Positions 28,801 through 35,391 of a stretch of DNA of 35,391 nucleotides are shown in pieces. The DNA lies in the NCBI GenBank assembly GCA_009692345.1, contig SHZI01000016.1:1-35391 (forward strand). The letters run 5' to 3'. Made by a program: the position numbers and the translations under genes. Under the pieces are notes generated by a model that searched no databases, was not told the DNA's origin, and saw only the letters and a list, made by a program, of their open reading frames with translations. Source of the DNA: Gammaproteobacteria bacterium. Its GTDB lineage: Bacteria > Pseudomonadota > Gammaproteobacteria > Steroidobacterales > GCA-2729495. Positions within the stretch are counted from its first letter, which is position 1. Each line of letters begins with the position of its first letter.

Positions 28801-30534
28801 ATGCTGACCCAGCTGCAGATCCGCGACCTTGCCGTCATCGAGGAAGTCACGGTGGACTTCGGCAGCGGCTTCACCGTCATGACCGGGGAAACCGGCGCCG
28901 GGAAATCCATCCTGATCGACGCGCTGGCACTGGCGGTGGGCGAACGTAGCGACGCCCAGGCCATCCGCGCCGGGGCCGCCCGGCTGGAGGTACTGGCAAC
29001 CTTTGAGCCCGGCAGCAGCAGTCCGGCGAACCGCTGGCTGCAGGACAACGACCTCGCCGACGAGGGCTCCGGCTGTCATCTGCGCCGCCTTGTCAGTGCC
29101 GATGGGCGCTCGAAAGCCTGGATCAATGGCCGTCCGGTGCCCATCCAGACGCTGCGGGAACTGGGTGCGACTCTCGTCGATATCTGCGGTCAGCAGGACT
29201 ATCAGTCGTTGCGCCACCGGTCAGCCCAGCGGGACGTGCTGGACGGACTCGCCGATCATGCCGAACTACTGGACCAGGTGCGGTCTGCCCACGCCGCCTG
29301 CATCACGGCTGAAGCTGCTCTGCAGGAACTTACTGCCAGCCAGCGGGACCGGGACAGCCGGCTCGAGTTGCTGACCTTTCAGCTGGGCGAACTGAATGTA
29401 CTCCAGCCTCGCCCGGGCGAGTTCGCCGGACTGGAACGGGAACACACTGCCCTCGCCCACCGGCTGCGTATCGGCGAGGCGCTGGACAGGGCGATCGCGC
29501 GCACCTATGACGACGAGGAGACCTCAGCCCAGGCCGCCATCGGTGCCGCACGCCGGGCACTGGGCGAGGTGCTGCGCTTCGATCCGGAACTGGAACACCC
29601 GTTGCGGGTCCTCGCGGAGGTCGAGGCCCAGATCGGCGAAGCCGTCGACCAGCTGCGCCAGCGCGTGGCACAACTGGACCAGGACCCGGGGCGGGAGACG
29701 GAAATCGCTGATCGGCTGGCAGCTCTGCGCGAATCGTCCCGCAAGCACCGCTGCACCACCGACGAGCTGCCCGCCCTGCGGGAGCGACTCCAGACCGAGT
29801 TGACCCAGCTCAGCGCCGGCGAAGTAACGGTGGAGAAGCTGGCAGCCGCTGCCCATGCGCAGCGCTCCACACTGCTCGCGCTGGCCACCCGGCTGACGGC
29901 CGGCCGGCGGGCCGCGGCCAGCTCACTGAGTGCTGCGGTGACAAAGAACATGGCGACTCTCGGCATGCCCGGCGGGCAGTTCGAGGTCCGTGTGGGACCC
30001 CTCGGCGACAGTGCCGTCACTGCCCAGGGCGCGGATGAGGTCGAGTTTCTGGTGACCACCAATGCCGGACAGCCGCCTGGGGCACTGAGCCGCGTGGCGT
30101 CCGGCGGCGAGTTATCCCGGCTGAATCTGGCCATTCAGGTGGTGGCAACGGCGACCCGTGGCGCACCCACGCTGGTGTTTGATGAAGTGGATGCCGGCGT
30201 TGGGGGTGCCGTTGCCGAGATCGTTGGCCGGCGTCTGCGCCAGCTGAGCAGCGGCCGCCAGGTGCTGTGCATCACGCACCTGCCCCAGGTGGCGACGCTG
30301 GCTGAACAGCAGGCTACCGTGAGCAAGGCCACCCGCGCCGGCAAGACCACCACCACGGTGCGCATGCTGACGAGCGCCGAGCGCGTGGAGGAAACGGCGC
30401 GCATGCTGGGTGGGGTGACGATCACGGAACAGGCGAGGGCGCATGCCGCGGAGATGCTGGCCCAGGGCCGGAGCGGCGACCTGGGCGACCGGAAGCCAGG
30501 CAAGACAAAGAGGCGCGCCGGTCGGTCCTCCTAA
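28801..30534 (+). CDS. recN: DNA repair protein RecN
   Basis: SMC-like ATPase that acts early in double-strand-break repair. Walker A GETGAGKS is at residues 29-36; a central coiled-coil region follows (about 150-380), then the ABC signature SGGELSRLNLAIQ and Walker B TLVFDEVDAGVGG with D-loop HLPQVA. It has 577 residues, a little longer than E. coli's 553, with a basic tail (KPGKTKRRAGRSS). No LexA-box is obvious in the 11 bp after nadK, so it is probably expressed from the nadK promoter. Confidence 0.96.
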   Translation: MLTQLQIRDLAVIEEVTVDFGSGFTVMTGETGAGKSILIDALALAVGERSDAQAIRAGAARLEVLATFEPGSSSPANRWLQDNDLADEGSGCHLRRLVSADGRSKAWINGRPVPIQTLRELGATLVDICGQQDYQSLRHRSAQRDVLDGLADHAELLDQVRSAHAACITAEAALQELTASQRDRDSRLELLTFQLGELNVLQPRPGEFAGLEREHTALAHRLRIGEALDRAIARTYDDEETSAQAAIGAARRALGEVLRFDPELEHPLRVLAEVEAQIGEAVDQLRQRVAQLDQDPGRETEIADRLAALRESSRKHRCTTDELPALRERLQTELTQLSAGEVTVEKLAAAAHAQRSTLLALATRLTAGRRAAASSLSAAVTKNMATLGMPGGQFEVRVGPLGDSAVTAQGADEVEFLVTTNAGQPPGALSRVASGGELSRLNLAIQVVATATRGAPTLVFDEVDAGVGGAVAEIVGRRLRQLSSGRQVLCITHLPQVATLAEQQATVSKATRAGKTTTTVRMLTSAERVEETARMLGGVTITEQARAHAAEMLAQGRSGDLGDRKPGKTKRRAGRSS

Positions 30535-30549
30535 ACAAGAGAGACACGA

Positions 30550-32913
30550 ATGAAGCTGCTATCACGCCTGTTCCGCACCGCCCCTGCCCCGCCGCCACCG
30601 CCCGCGGCAGCACCTCCAGCGCTTGAACCCGGGCCCGCGGTTGATCCGACTGAATACGAGAGACTGTTGGGCGCGATCGCGTCGGGCTCCATGGCCCCCG
30701 CTGAACTTGCCCGGGTAGCCGTCGAAGGGCCGACGACTCGCGTGCGGCAGGCCGCGGCAGCCGCGATCGACGATCCCGCGCTGTGGCACGATCTGTTGCC
30801 ACGCCTGCGCGGCAGGGACAAAGCTGCCTACAAGCTCATCAAGCAGCGGACCGACGCGCTGCTGGCCGAGCAGCGCAACTTGGAACAGGCTGCCGTGGAA
30901 GCCGCTGCCCTGTGCACGTCGATCGAGAAGCACAGCGCCCGAGCGCACGATGCCCTCTACGAGGCCACGCTCTCCGTGTTGACGGAGCACTGGCAGGCGT
31001 TGCCGGGCACGCTCGACGCCGGAGTCCGTCAGCGCGGCCTGAAGGCGCTCGAGCGCTGCCGCGAAACCATTGCTGCGCACGACCGCGAGACAGCACGGCT
31101 GGCCGCCCTGCGCGAAGCTGACGAGGCGCGTGTGCTCGCTGCCGAACTGCAGGCGCTCAACCAGGCCGCCATAGAGCAGGCCGCAGCAGAGCAGGCCGCA
31201 GCAGAGCAGGCTGCGGCCGACGCGAGCGCGCGTGTCGCCGCTGACCAGGCCCGCGCCGCAGATGCCCGGGCGCTCGCTGATCGGCACGCCGTGGCAGCAG
31301 AGGCCCAGGGCGAGATCGTCAGTCTGATCCGCCTGTGCGGCGCCGCCCTTCACCGGGGCGACACGCGCAAGGCCGCACGCTTCCGCCAGTCGCTGGAAGC
31401 AGCGCTGCCGGGCGCCCCCTCTCTGCCCCCACACCTCACGCGCAGCCTGGAACAACTCGACGCCCGCCTGAACGAGCTGCGCCAGTGGAAGGACTACGTC
31501 GTTGCGCCGAAGCGCACCGAGCTGATTGAGGAAGTGGCGGCGCTGATTGGCGTGGAAGATGAGCCTGAGGCACTCGCGGAACACCTCCGCGCGCTCCGGC
31601 AGGAATGGCGGACGATCAATCAGGGCATCGCCGTCGACGTGCCGGCTGAGGCGGAGCGCTTTGAGCGGGCGTACCAGGCGGCGTTCCAGCCCTGCCAGGT
31701 CTATTTCGCCGCGCAGGCTGCGCTCCGTCGCGCGAATCTCGACAGCCGGAAGCGGGTACTCGAGCGCGTGCTGGCCTTCGAAGCGGGGATCGATGCCGGG
31801 CAGCCCGACCATCCGCTGATCGCTCGCGTCCTGCGCGAAGCACCGCAGGATTGGCGTCGCCACGCGCCGGTCGATCGCGATGCCGGTCGCCCCGTCGAGG
31901 CTGATTTCTACCGGGCGCTGGATCGACTGCGTGCGCGGGTCACGGCCTGGCACGCGCGCAACGCTGCCGACAAGCAGGCGCTGATTGCGCAGGCGCGGCA
32001 GCTCGCAACGGCTGGGGACACGGCCCTGGCCATCGGCGAGGTGAAGCGCCTGCAGACCCAGTGGAAGACCACGGGCCCGGTGCCGCACCCGCAGTCGGAG
32101 GCGCTCTGGGCGCAGTTCCGCGCGCTGTGCAATGCCGTCTACGAACGCCGCCAGCAGGTATTCGCCGAGCAGTCGGCAGCGCTGGAGCTGGCCAGGGTCC
32201 AGGCAGTGGCCTTGTGCGGGCAGATCGAACAAGCGCTGCAGCAGTCACCTGCCGACCGCCAGTCCGGTCAGGCGCTACTGCGCGAGTGGCAGGCTGCGTT
32301 CGCCGCCATCGGGGAGCTGCCCCGCGCCGAGGCACGCGGTCTGCGCGACCGCTTCCAGCGCGCGGTGTCGGGCTATGAGGCGCTGCTGGCCGGAGTGGAA
32401 CAGCGCGCCATCGACGCTGTCGAGACAAACCTCCGTACGGCCGCCCAACACGTGCGTGCTTACCAGCGCGCTGTGATTGAGTGCGCAACCGACCCCGAGC
32501 GCGAGGCCCTCCGCACTGCAGCCGACGCGTTCATGGCCGGCGTCCCGCGCTGGCCGACCAAAGGCACGAGGCAGGCGATGCGACAGGCTCTGGCACGGAC
32601 AGACTCGGCCGAGTTCGCAGCCGAAGACGACGCCGCTCGGGAGCTGGCGTTGCGCACACTGTGTGTCCACGCCGAGATCCTCAGCGCAACCGCTACTCCT
32701 CCAGAGGATGCGGGCTTGCGCCGTGAGCACGAGCTTAAGTTGCTGCGCCAGGGCCTGGGTCAGGCCAGGCGGGTGGATGATCGCGACTGGGAAACCATGC
32801 GCCTTGAGTGGCTGGGCATGGGCGCCGTGGCGCCCGAAGTGCACGACGAACTGGAGCGCCGGTTTGTGCAGTGCCTGGCGCAACGCCGGCCTGCTGCGCG
32901 CGCTTTGCGCTGA
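30550..32913 (+). CDS. DUF349 domain-containing coiled-coil protein, function unknown
   Basis: A 787-residue cytoplasmic-looking protein; no signal peptide or transmembrane segment is seen. It opens with a Pro/Ala-rich stretch (APAPPPPPAAAPPALEP), then a HEAT-like helical region ending RGRDKAAYKLIKQRTDALLAEQR, an alanine/glutamine-rich coiled coil with an (EQAAA)3 repeat, and at least two DUF349-type repeats with tryptophan signatures: WRTINQGIAVDVPAEAERFERAYQAAF (about 350) and WKTTGPVPHPQSEALWAQFRALCNAVYERR (about 504). A third, weaker unit starts near 575. It begins 15 bp after recN with no better start. Its role is not known, and location next to recN is only weak evidence for a repair link. 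Confidence 0.88.
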   Translation: MKLLSRLFRTAPAPPPPPAAAPPALEPGPAVDPTEYERLLGAIASGSMAPAELARVAVEGPTTRVRQAAAAAIDDPALWHDLLPRLRGRDKAAYKLIKQRTDALLAEQRNLEQAAVEAAALCTSIEKHSARAHDALYEATLSVLTEHWQALPGTLDAGVRQRGLKALERCRETIAAHDRETARLAALREADEARVLAAELQALNQAAIEQAAAEQAAAEQAAADASARVAADQARAADARALADRHAVAAEAQGEIVSLIRLCGAALHRGDTRKAARFRQSLEAALPGAPSLPPHLTRSLEQLDARLNELRQWKDYVVAPKRTELIEEVAALIGVEDEPEALAEHLRALRQEWRTINQGIAVDVPAEAERFERAYQAAFQPCQVYFAAQAALRRANLDSRKRVLERVLAFEAGIDAGQPDHPLIARVLREAPQDWRRHAPVDRDAGRPVEADFYRALDRLRARVTAWHARNAADKQALIAQARQLATAGDTALAIGEVKRLQTQWKTTGPVPHPQSEALWAQFRALCNAVYERRQQVFAEQSAALELARVQAVALCGQIEQALQQSPADRQSGQALLREWQAAFAAIGELPRAEARGLRDRFQRAVSGYEALLAGVEQRAIDAVETNLRTAAQHVRAYQRAVIECATDPEREALRTAADAFMAGVPRWPTKGTRQAMRQALARTDSAEFAAEDDAARELALRTLCVHAEILSATATPPEDAGLRREHELKLLRQGLGQARRVDDRDWETMRLEWLGMGAVAPEVHDELERRFVQCLAQRRPAARALR
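31174..31218 (+). repeat. 15-bp tandem repeat in the DUF349 gene (three units)
   Basis: Three in-frame copies of gagcaggccgcagca (third copy diverged at two bases or so) encode EQAAA-EQAAA-EQAAA in the coiled-coil region. This is a likely slippage product and the source of the pentad pattern. Confidence 0.85.
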
Positions 32914-33000
32914 ATGTTGTTGGCCACCCGGTATTTGCCCAGTGGGTCAGTTCTGAGTGGAAGTCCACACGTCGAGCGGCGATCGCGCCTCACGGCCCTC

Positions 33001-33414
33001 CTACGAGCTTGAGCCGGGCTTGGGCTTCACATACAGGATGAGGCTGTGGTCCACCAGATCGTAGCCGTGGCGGCCAACAATCTCCCGCTGCAGGCGTTCA
33101 ATCTCGTCGTTGGCAAACTCCACCACCCGGCCCGTCTCAACGCACACCATGTGATCGTGGTGCCGGCCGGAGTCCAGCTCAAACACCGAGTGGTCGCTGG
33201 CAAAGTTGTGGCGGGTGACGAAGCCGGCCTGTTCAAACTGCGTCAGCACCCGGTACACCGTGGCCAGGCCCACGTCATCCCCCGCGTCCGCCAGGCGTCG
33301 GTAGATTTCCTCGGCGCTCAGATGCCGGGGACCGCCTTCCTGCAGGATCTCCAGAATCCGCAACCGGGGGGTGGTGGCCTTGAGGCCGGCCTTTTTCAGG
33401 TCCTTCAGTTCCAT
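33001..33414 (-). CDS. fur: Ferric uptake regulator Fur
   Basis: Iron-responsive repressor. The N-terminal winged helix includes HLSAEEIYRRL and VGLATVYRVLTQFEQAGFV; the metal-binding core is RHHDHMVC (His85, His86, His88, Cys91). The second cysteine of the E. coli HHDHLICLDC motif is replaced by Thr94, as in Pseudomonas-type Fur lacking that structural zinc site. It has 137 residues. It diverges from bamE by 48 bp, the conserved fur-bamE pairing. No clear Fur box is seen in that gap. Confidence 0.96.
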   Translation of the reverse strand: MELKDLKKAGLKATTPRLRILEILQEGGPRHLSAEEIYRRLADAGDDVGLATVYRVLTQFEQAGFVTRHNFASDHSVFELDSGRHHDHMVCVETGRVVEFANDEIERLQREIVGRHGYDLVDHSLILYVKPKPGSSS

Positions 33415-33462
33415 TTTCTGGTGATCTGGCGTCCGGTTGATCGGCTATGATGCTCACCGATT

Positions 33463-33828
33463 ATGGCACCCTCCGCTCATCAACGTCGGCTTCGGTCCCT
33501 TGGACTGGTCCTGCGCCTGGCCATCCTCCTGACTGTGCCTGCGGGCCTCCTGGGTGGCTGCGTTTATCGCCTCGACGTGCAGCAGGGGAACCTGCTGGAC
33601 CAGACGGACATTGAGGCCGTCCAGGCAGGCATGACCCGCAGCCAGGTGCGCTATCTGCTGGGGACGCCGCTGGCAGTCGATCCCTTCAAGCCCGATCGCT
33701 GGGACTACATGTACTACCTGAAACCCGGCACGCTGAGCAGGGCCACCCAGCGCTGGGTCATCGTCCGGTTTGATGGCGACATCGTCCGGGAAGTGAACCG
33801 GGACGTGCCGCTGGGCAGCCAGGGCTGA
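33463..33828 (+). CDS. bamE: Outer membrane protein assembly factor BamE (SmpA/OmlA)
   Basis: Lipoprotein of the beta-barrel assembly machine. The N-terminal signal peptide (LGLVLRLAILLTVPAGLLGG) ends in lipobox LLGGC with Cys33 as the lipidation site. The BamE fold shows GNLLDQTDIEAVQAGMTRSQVRYLLGTPLAVDPF and WDYMYYLKPG. It has 121 residues. A TATGAT hexamer (33446-33451) may be its -10. The stop lies 2 bp from the convergent ratA stop. Confidence 0.95.
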   Translation: MAPSAHQRRLRSLGLVLRLAILLTVPAGLLGGCVYRLDVQQGNLLDQTDIEAVQAGMTRSQVRYLLGTPLAVDPFKPDRWDYMYYLKPGTLSRATQRWVIVRFDGDIVREVNRDVPLGSQG

Positions 33829-33830
33829 GG

Positions 33831-34274
33831 TCAGCCGTACACAGTTTTTGCGCGGGCCACGAAGGCATCCACGAGCCCGCTGCAGGTAAGTTCGAACGCG
33901 GGACCCAGCAACCAGTCCCGGGCTGTAGTCGCAAACTGGAACCGCACACGAAAATCGATCCGGCAGCCCGGCTGAAGCCCCTGGTCGCCGAGCGCCGTCA
34001 CCCGCCACTCGCCGTGCAGGCTCTTGAACGGTCCATCCACCAGCTCCATCGTCATGCGGTGGGGCGGCTCCAGCAAGTTACGGGTGGTGAAGCTGGAGGA
34101 AAAAGGCCCCCGCGACAGCGCGAGGGTCGCGACCAGGCCGGTAGTGTCCCGGGACAGGACAGAGCTTGCCGTGCAGCCCGGGAGGAACTGCGGGTATGCC
34201 TCCACATCCGCGACGAGGGCAAACATGGCCTCTGCCGGGTAGGGCACGATGGCACTGCGCTGAACTTCACGCAT
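33831..34274 (-). CDS. ratA: RatA-family START/COQ10-like protein
   Basis: Polyketide-cyclase/START-fold protein of the RatA/YfjG family; E. coli RatA is reported to inhibit 70S assembly, while related COQ10 proteins bind ubiquinone. The opening MREVQRSAIVPYPAEAMFALVADVEAYPQFLPGC and the internal GPFKSLHGEWRVTAL are family signatures. I start it at the ATG at 34272-34274, giving 147 residues; the track ORF adds 31 residues from the smpB side. Divergent to smpB, the usual neighbour. Whether it is a toxin or a quinone-related protein here cannot be told from sequence. Confidence 0.92.
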   Translation of the reverse strand: MREVQRSAIVPYPAEAMFALVADVEAYPQFLPGCTASSVLSRDTTGLVATLALSRGPFSSSFTTRNLLEPPHRMTMELVDGPFKSLHGEWRVTALGDQGLQPGCRIDFRVRFQFATTARDWLLGPAFELTCSGLVDAFVARAKTVYG

Positions 34275-34327
34275 CGGAAGTGATTTGGCTTTCGCTGCCC
34301 CACTGAACTTGGCAGGATTGTTGCCGA

Positions 34328-34837
34328 ATGAGTGCCAAGAAATCCAGCAAGCCGGACAAGCCGGCAAAGGCGAAAAAGGTCGACACGGCCCCGCGCCTGA
34401 TTGCGGAAAACCGCAAGGCCCGCTTCGACTTCTATATTGAGGACCGGTTCGAGGCTGGTCTCACCCTCCTCGGCTGGGAAGTGAAGAGCCTCCGGGAAGC
34501 TAAAGCCAACCTGAAGGAGTCCTACGCCATCTTCCGCAACGACGAGGCCTGGCTCATTGGCGCCCACATCACACCGCTGACCTCCGCCTCGACCCACGTG
34601 GAGGCGGATCCCGTGCGCATGCGCAAGCTCCTGCTCCACCGGCGGGAGATCGACCGCCTGCGGGGCTCCGTGGAGCGCGACGGCTACACGCTGGTGCCGC
34701 TGGCCATGAACTGGGTCAACGGCCGGGCCAAGGTCACCCTGGGCCTTGCCAAGGGCAAGAACACCCGGGACAAGCGGGATTCCATCAAGGACCGGGACTG
34801 GCAGCGCCAGAAAGGCCGGGTGCTGCGCCGCGGGTAG
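34328..34837 (+). CDS. smpB: SsrA-binding protein SmpB
   Basis: Partner of tmRNA in ribosome rescue; mimics the codon-anticodon helix in the A site. The OB-fold core shows [43 protein letters not shown], and the C-terminal tail has the basic [27 protein letters not shown] segment that reaches the decoding centre. It has 169 residues, with a Lys-rich N-terminal extension. ssrA starts 53 bp downstream on the same strand. Confidence 0.97.
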   Translation: MSAKKSSKPDKPAKAKKVDTAPRLIAENRKARFDFYIEDRFEAGLTLLGWEVKSLREAKANLKESYAIFRNDEAWLIGAHITPLTSASTHVEADPVRMRKLLLHRREIDRLRGSVERDGYTLVPLAMNWVNGRAKVTLGLAKGKNTRDKRDSIKDRDWQRQKGRVLRRG

Positions 34838-34852
34838 GCGCGATCCCTGCCC

Positions 34853-34881
34853 TTGTGTTTCCGCCACCGGCCCCCAATACT
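34853..34881 (+). promoter_or_regulatory. Candidate sigma70 promoter for ssrA
   Basis: TTGTGT (34853-34858), a 17-nt spacer, then AATACT (34876-34881), ending 9 nt before the mature tmRNA 5' end. The spacing is ideal and both hexamers are moderate matches. It gives tmRNA a start independent of smpB. Confidence 0.5.
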
Positions 34882-34890
34882 TTCCCCACT

Positions 34891-35256
34891 GGGGGCGACA
34901 TGGTTTCGACGTGGGTTACAAACCCCTTAGTGCATGCCGAGGTGCAGGTTCCCTCGTAAATCCATCTGCAAACACTTAGTTGCCAACGACGACAACTACG
35001 CTCTCGCTGCTTAAAAACCAGTCTTGAGAGCCTTCTGACTGGCGCCGTACCTGTGCGGACCAGCACCAGGAGTCATCAACCACAGGATCGCGTGCGGGTT
35101 CGTCCGGGAGCTGCACGTTAAAGCCCATCAACCGGACTGGCTGTCAGTTGTCCCTGCCCGTCGGGTAGCTGCCAGTAAGACAAAAGGCGGGATACGCATG
35201 TAGATCTGAGGGCAGCGGACTTGCGGACGCGGGTTCGATTCCCGCCGCCTCCACCA
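34891..35256 (+). ncRNA. ssrA: Transfer-messenger RNA (tmRNA)
   Basis: Rescues stalled ribosomes and tags the nascent peptide. The 5' end GGGGGCG pairs with CGCCTCC before the encoded ACCA, with a G-U at the third pair as in the family; GGTTTCGACG and the T-arm GGGTTCGATTCCCGCC are conserved. The resume codon is GCC at 34982-34984, and the tag reading frame to TAA (35012-35014) gives ANDDNYALAA; E. coli has ANDENYALAA. Length is 366 nt. The 3' tRNA-like end is a common prophage attachment site in other genomes, but no integrase is visible within the window. Confidence 0.97.
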
Positions 35257-35262
35257 ATACTG

Positions 35263-35296
35263 AAGCCCCAACTGTTATCAGTTGGGGCTTTTTTTT
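35263..35296 (+). terminator. Intrinsic terminator of ssrA
   Basis: A 12-bp stem (aagccccaactg / cagttggggctt) with a TTAT loop runs directly into eight Ts (35289-35296). It is the only canonical rho-independent terminator I found in the window. The remaining 95 bp to the right edge show no gene; they contain a short direct repeat cctgcgga (35334-35341 and 35344-35351). Confidence 0.95.
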
Positions 35297-35391
35297 GCCT
35301 GTTTGCGCCAGTTCCCGCGTGTTGTTGGGGGTTCCTGCGGAAGCCTGCGGACTTCGCCTGCCGCCCGAATTGGCCGTTCCGGGCCACATTC

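Noticed and set aside
30562-32232. 556-aa ORF on the minus strand
   Set aside because: It is the antisense shadow of the DUF349 gene in GC-rich DNA. It has no recognisable domain, and the sense frame carries clear protein motifs.
35118-35389. Two minus-strand ORFs (89 and 81 aa) at the right end, with GGGNRTRVRKSAAL and AAGIEPASAS peptides
   Set aside because: These peptides are the well-known false translation of the antisense of tRNA-like 3' ends; here they cover the tmRNA 3' end and terminator.
35257-35391. Prophage or genomic island attachment site at the tmRNA 3' end
   Set aside because: tmRNA ends are common integration sites, but no integrase or repeated copy of the tmRNA 3' end is present in the 135 bp available.

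Overview
The window is a GC-rich, gene-dense chromosomal segment from a non-enteric gammaproteobacterium. I see no mobile element, CRISPR array or obvious foreign island. The order yhbY/rlmE-ftsH-folP-glmM-tpiA-secG-tRNALeu-nuo, followed by greA-carB-carA-dapB-dnaJ-dnaK-grpE-hrcA/nadK-recN and fur/bamE-ratA/smpB-ssrA, is the conserved gammaproteobacterial arrangement. Three features point away from Enterobacteriaceae and Pseudomonas and towards a Xanthomonadales- or Chromatiales-like lineage: nuoC and nuoD are separate genes, NuoG lacks the extra N7 cluster motif, and HrcA with a CIRCE-like operator is present. The lineage call is inference from gene order and motifs only.

Positions 1-10033, minus strand: the complex I operon nuoA-B-C-D-E-F-G-H-I-J-K-L, with nuoL cut by the left edge. 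Genes overlap or lie within about 20 bp of each other. Upstream are tRNA-Leu(GAG), secG, tpiA, glmM, folP, ftsH and rlmE, all on the minus strand down to 16350. yhbY diverges from rlmE across only 17 bp.

Positions 16735-27773, minus strand: greA-carB-carA, dapB, then the heat-shock cluster hrcA-grpE-dnaK-dnaJ (transcribed in that order). The cluster carries a CIRCE-like operator before hrcA and two sigma32-type promoters with the same spacing, one before grpE and one before dnaK. nadK-recN-DUF349 run on the plus strand from 27836.

Positions 33001-35391: fur (minus), bamE (plus), ratA (minus), smpB (plus), then the tmRNA gene ssrA with a canonical terminator. SmpB and tmRNA form the trans-translation pair and sit next to each other.

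Most of the window is ordinary core genome. The best candidates for a second look are non-coding or start-site signals: (i) folP appears to begin at a CTG overlapping the ftsH stop codon; (ii) a perfect 13-bp hairpin lies just inside that extended folP; (iii) a perfect 12-bp hairpin lies between dnaK and dnaJ; (iv) the heat-shock cluster has layered CIRCE and sigma32 control; (v) the carA leader holds a 9-bp inverted repeat and a 23-codon ORF; (vi) a large DUF349 coiled-coil protein of unknown function follows recN. I found no convincing wholly new system.
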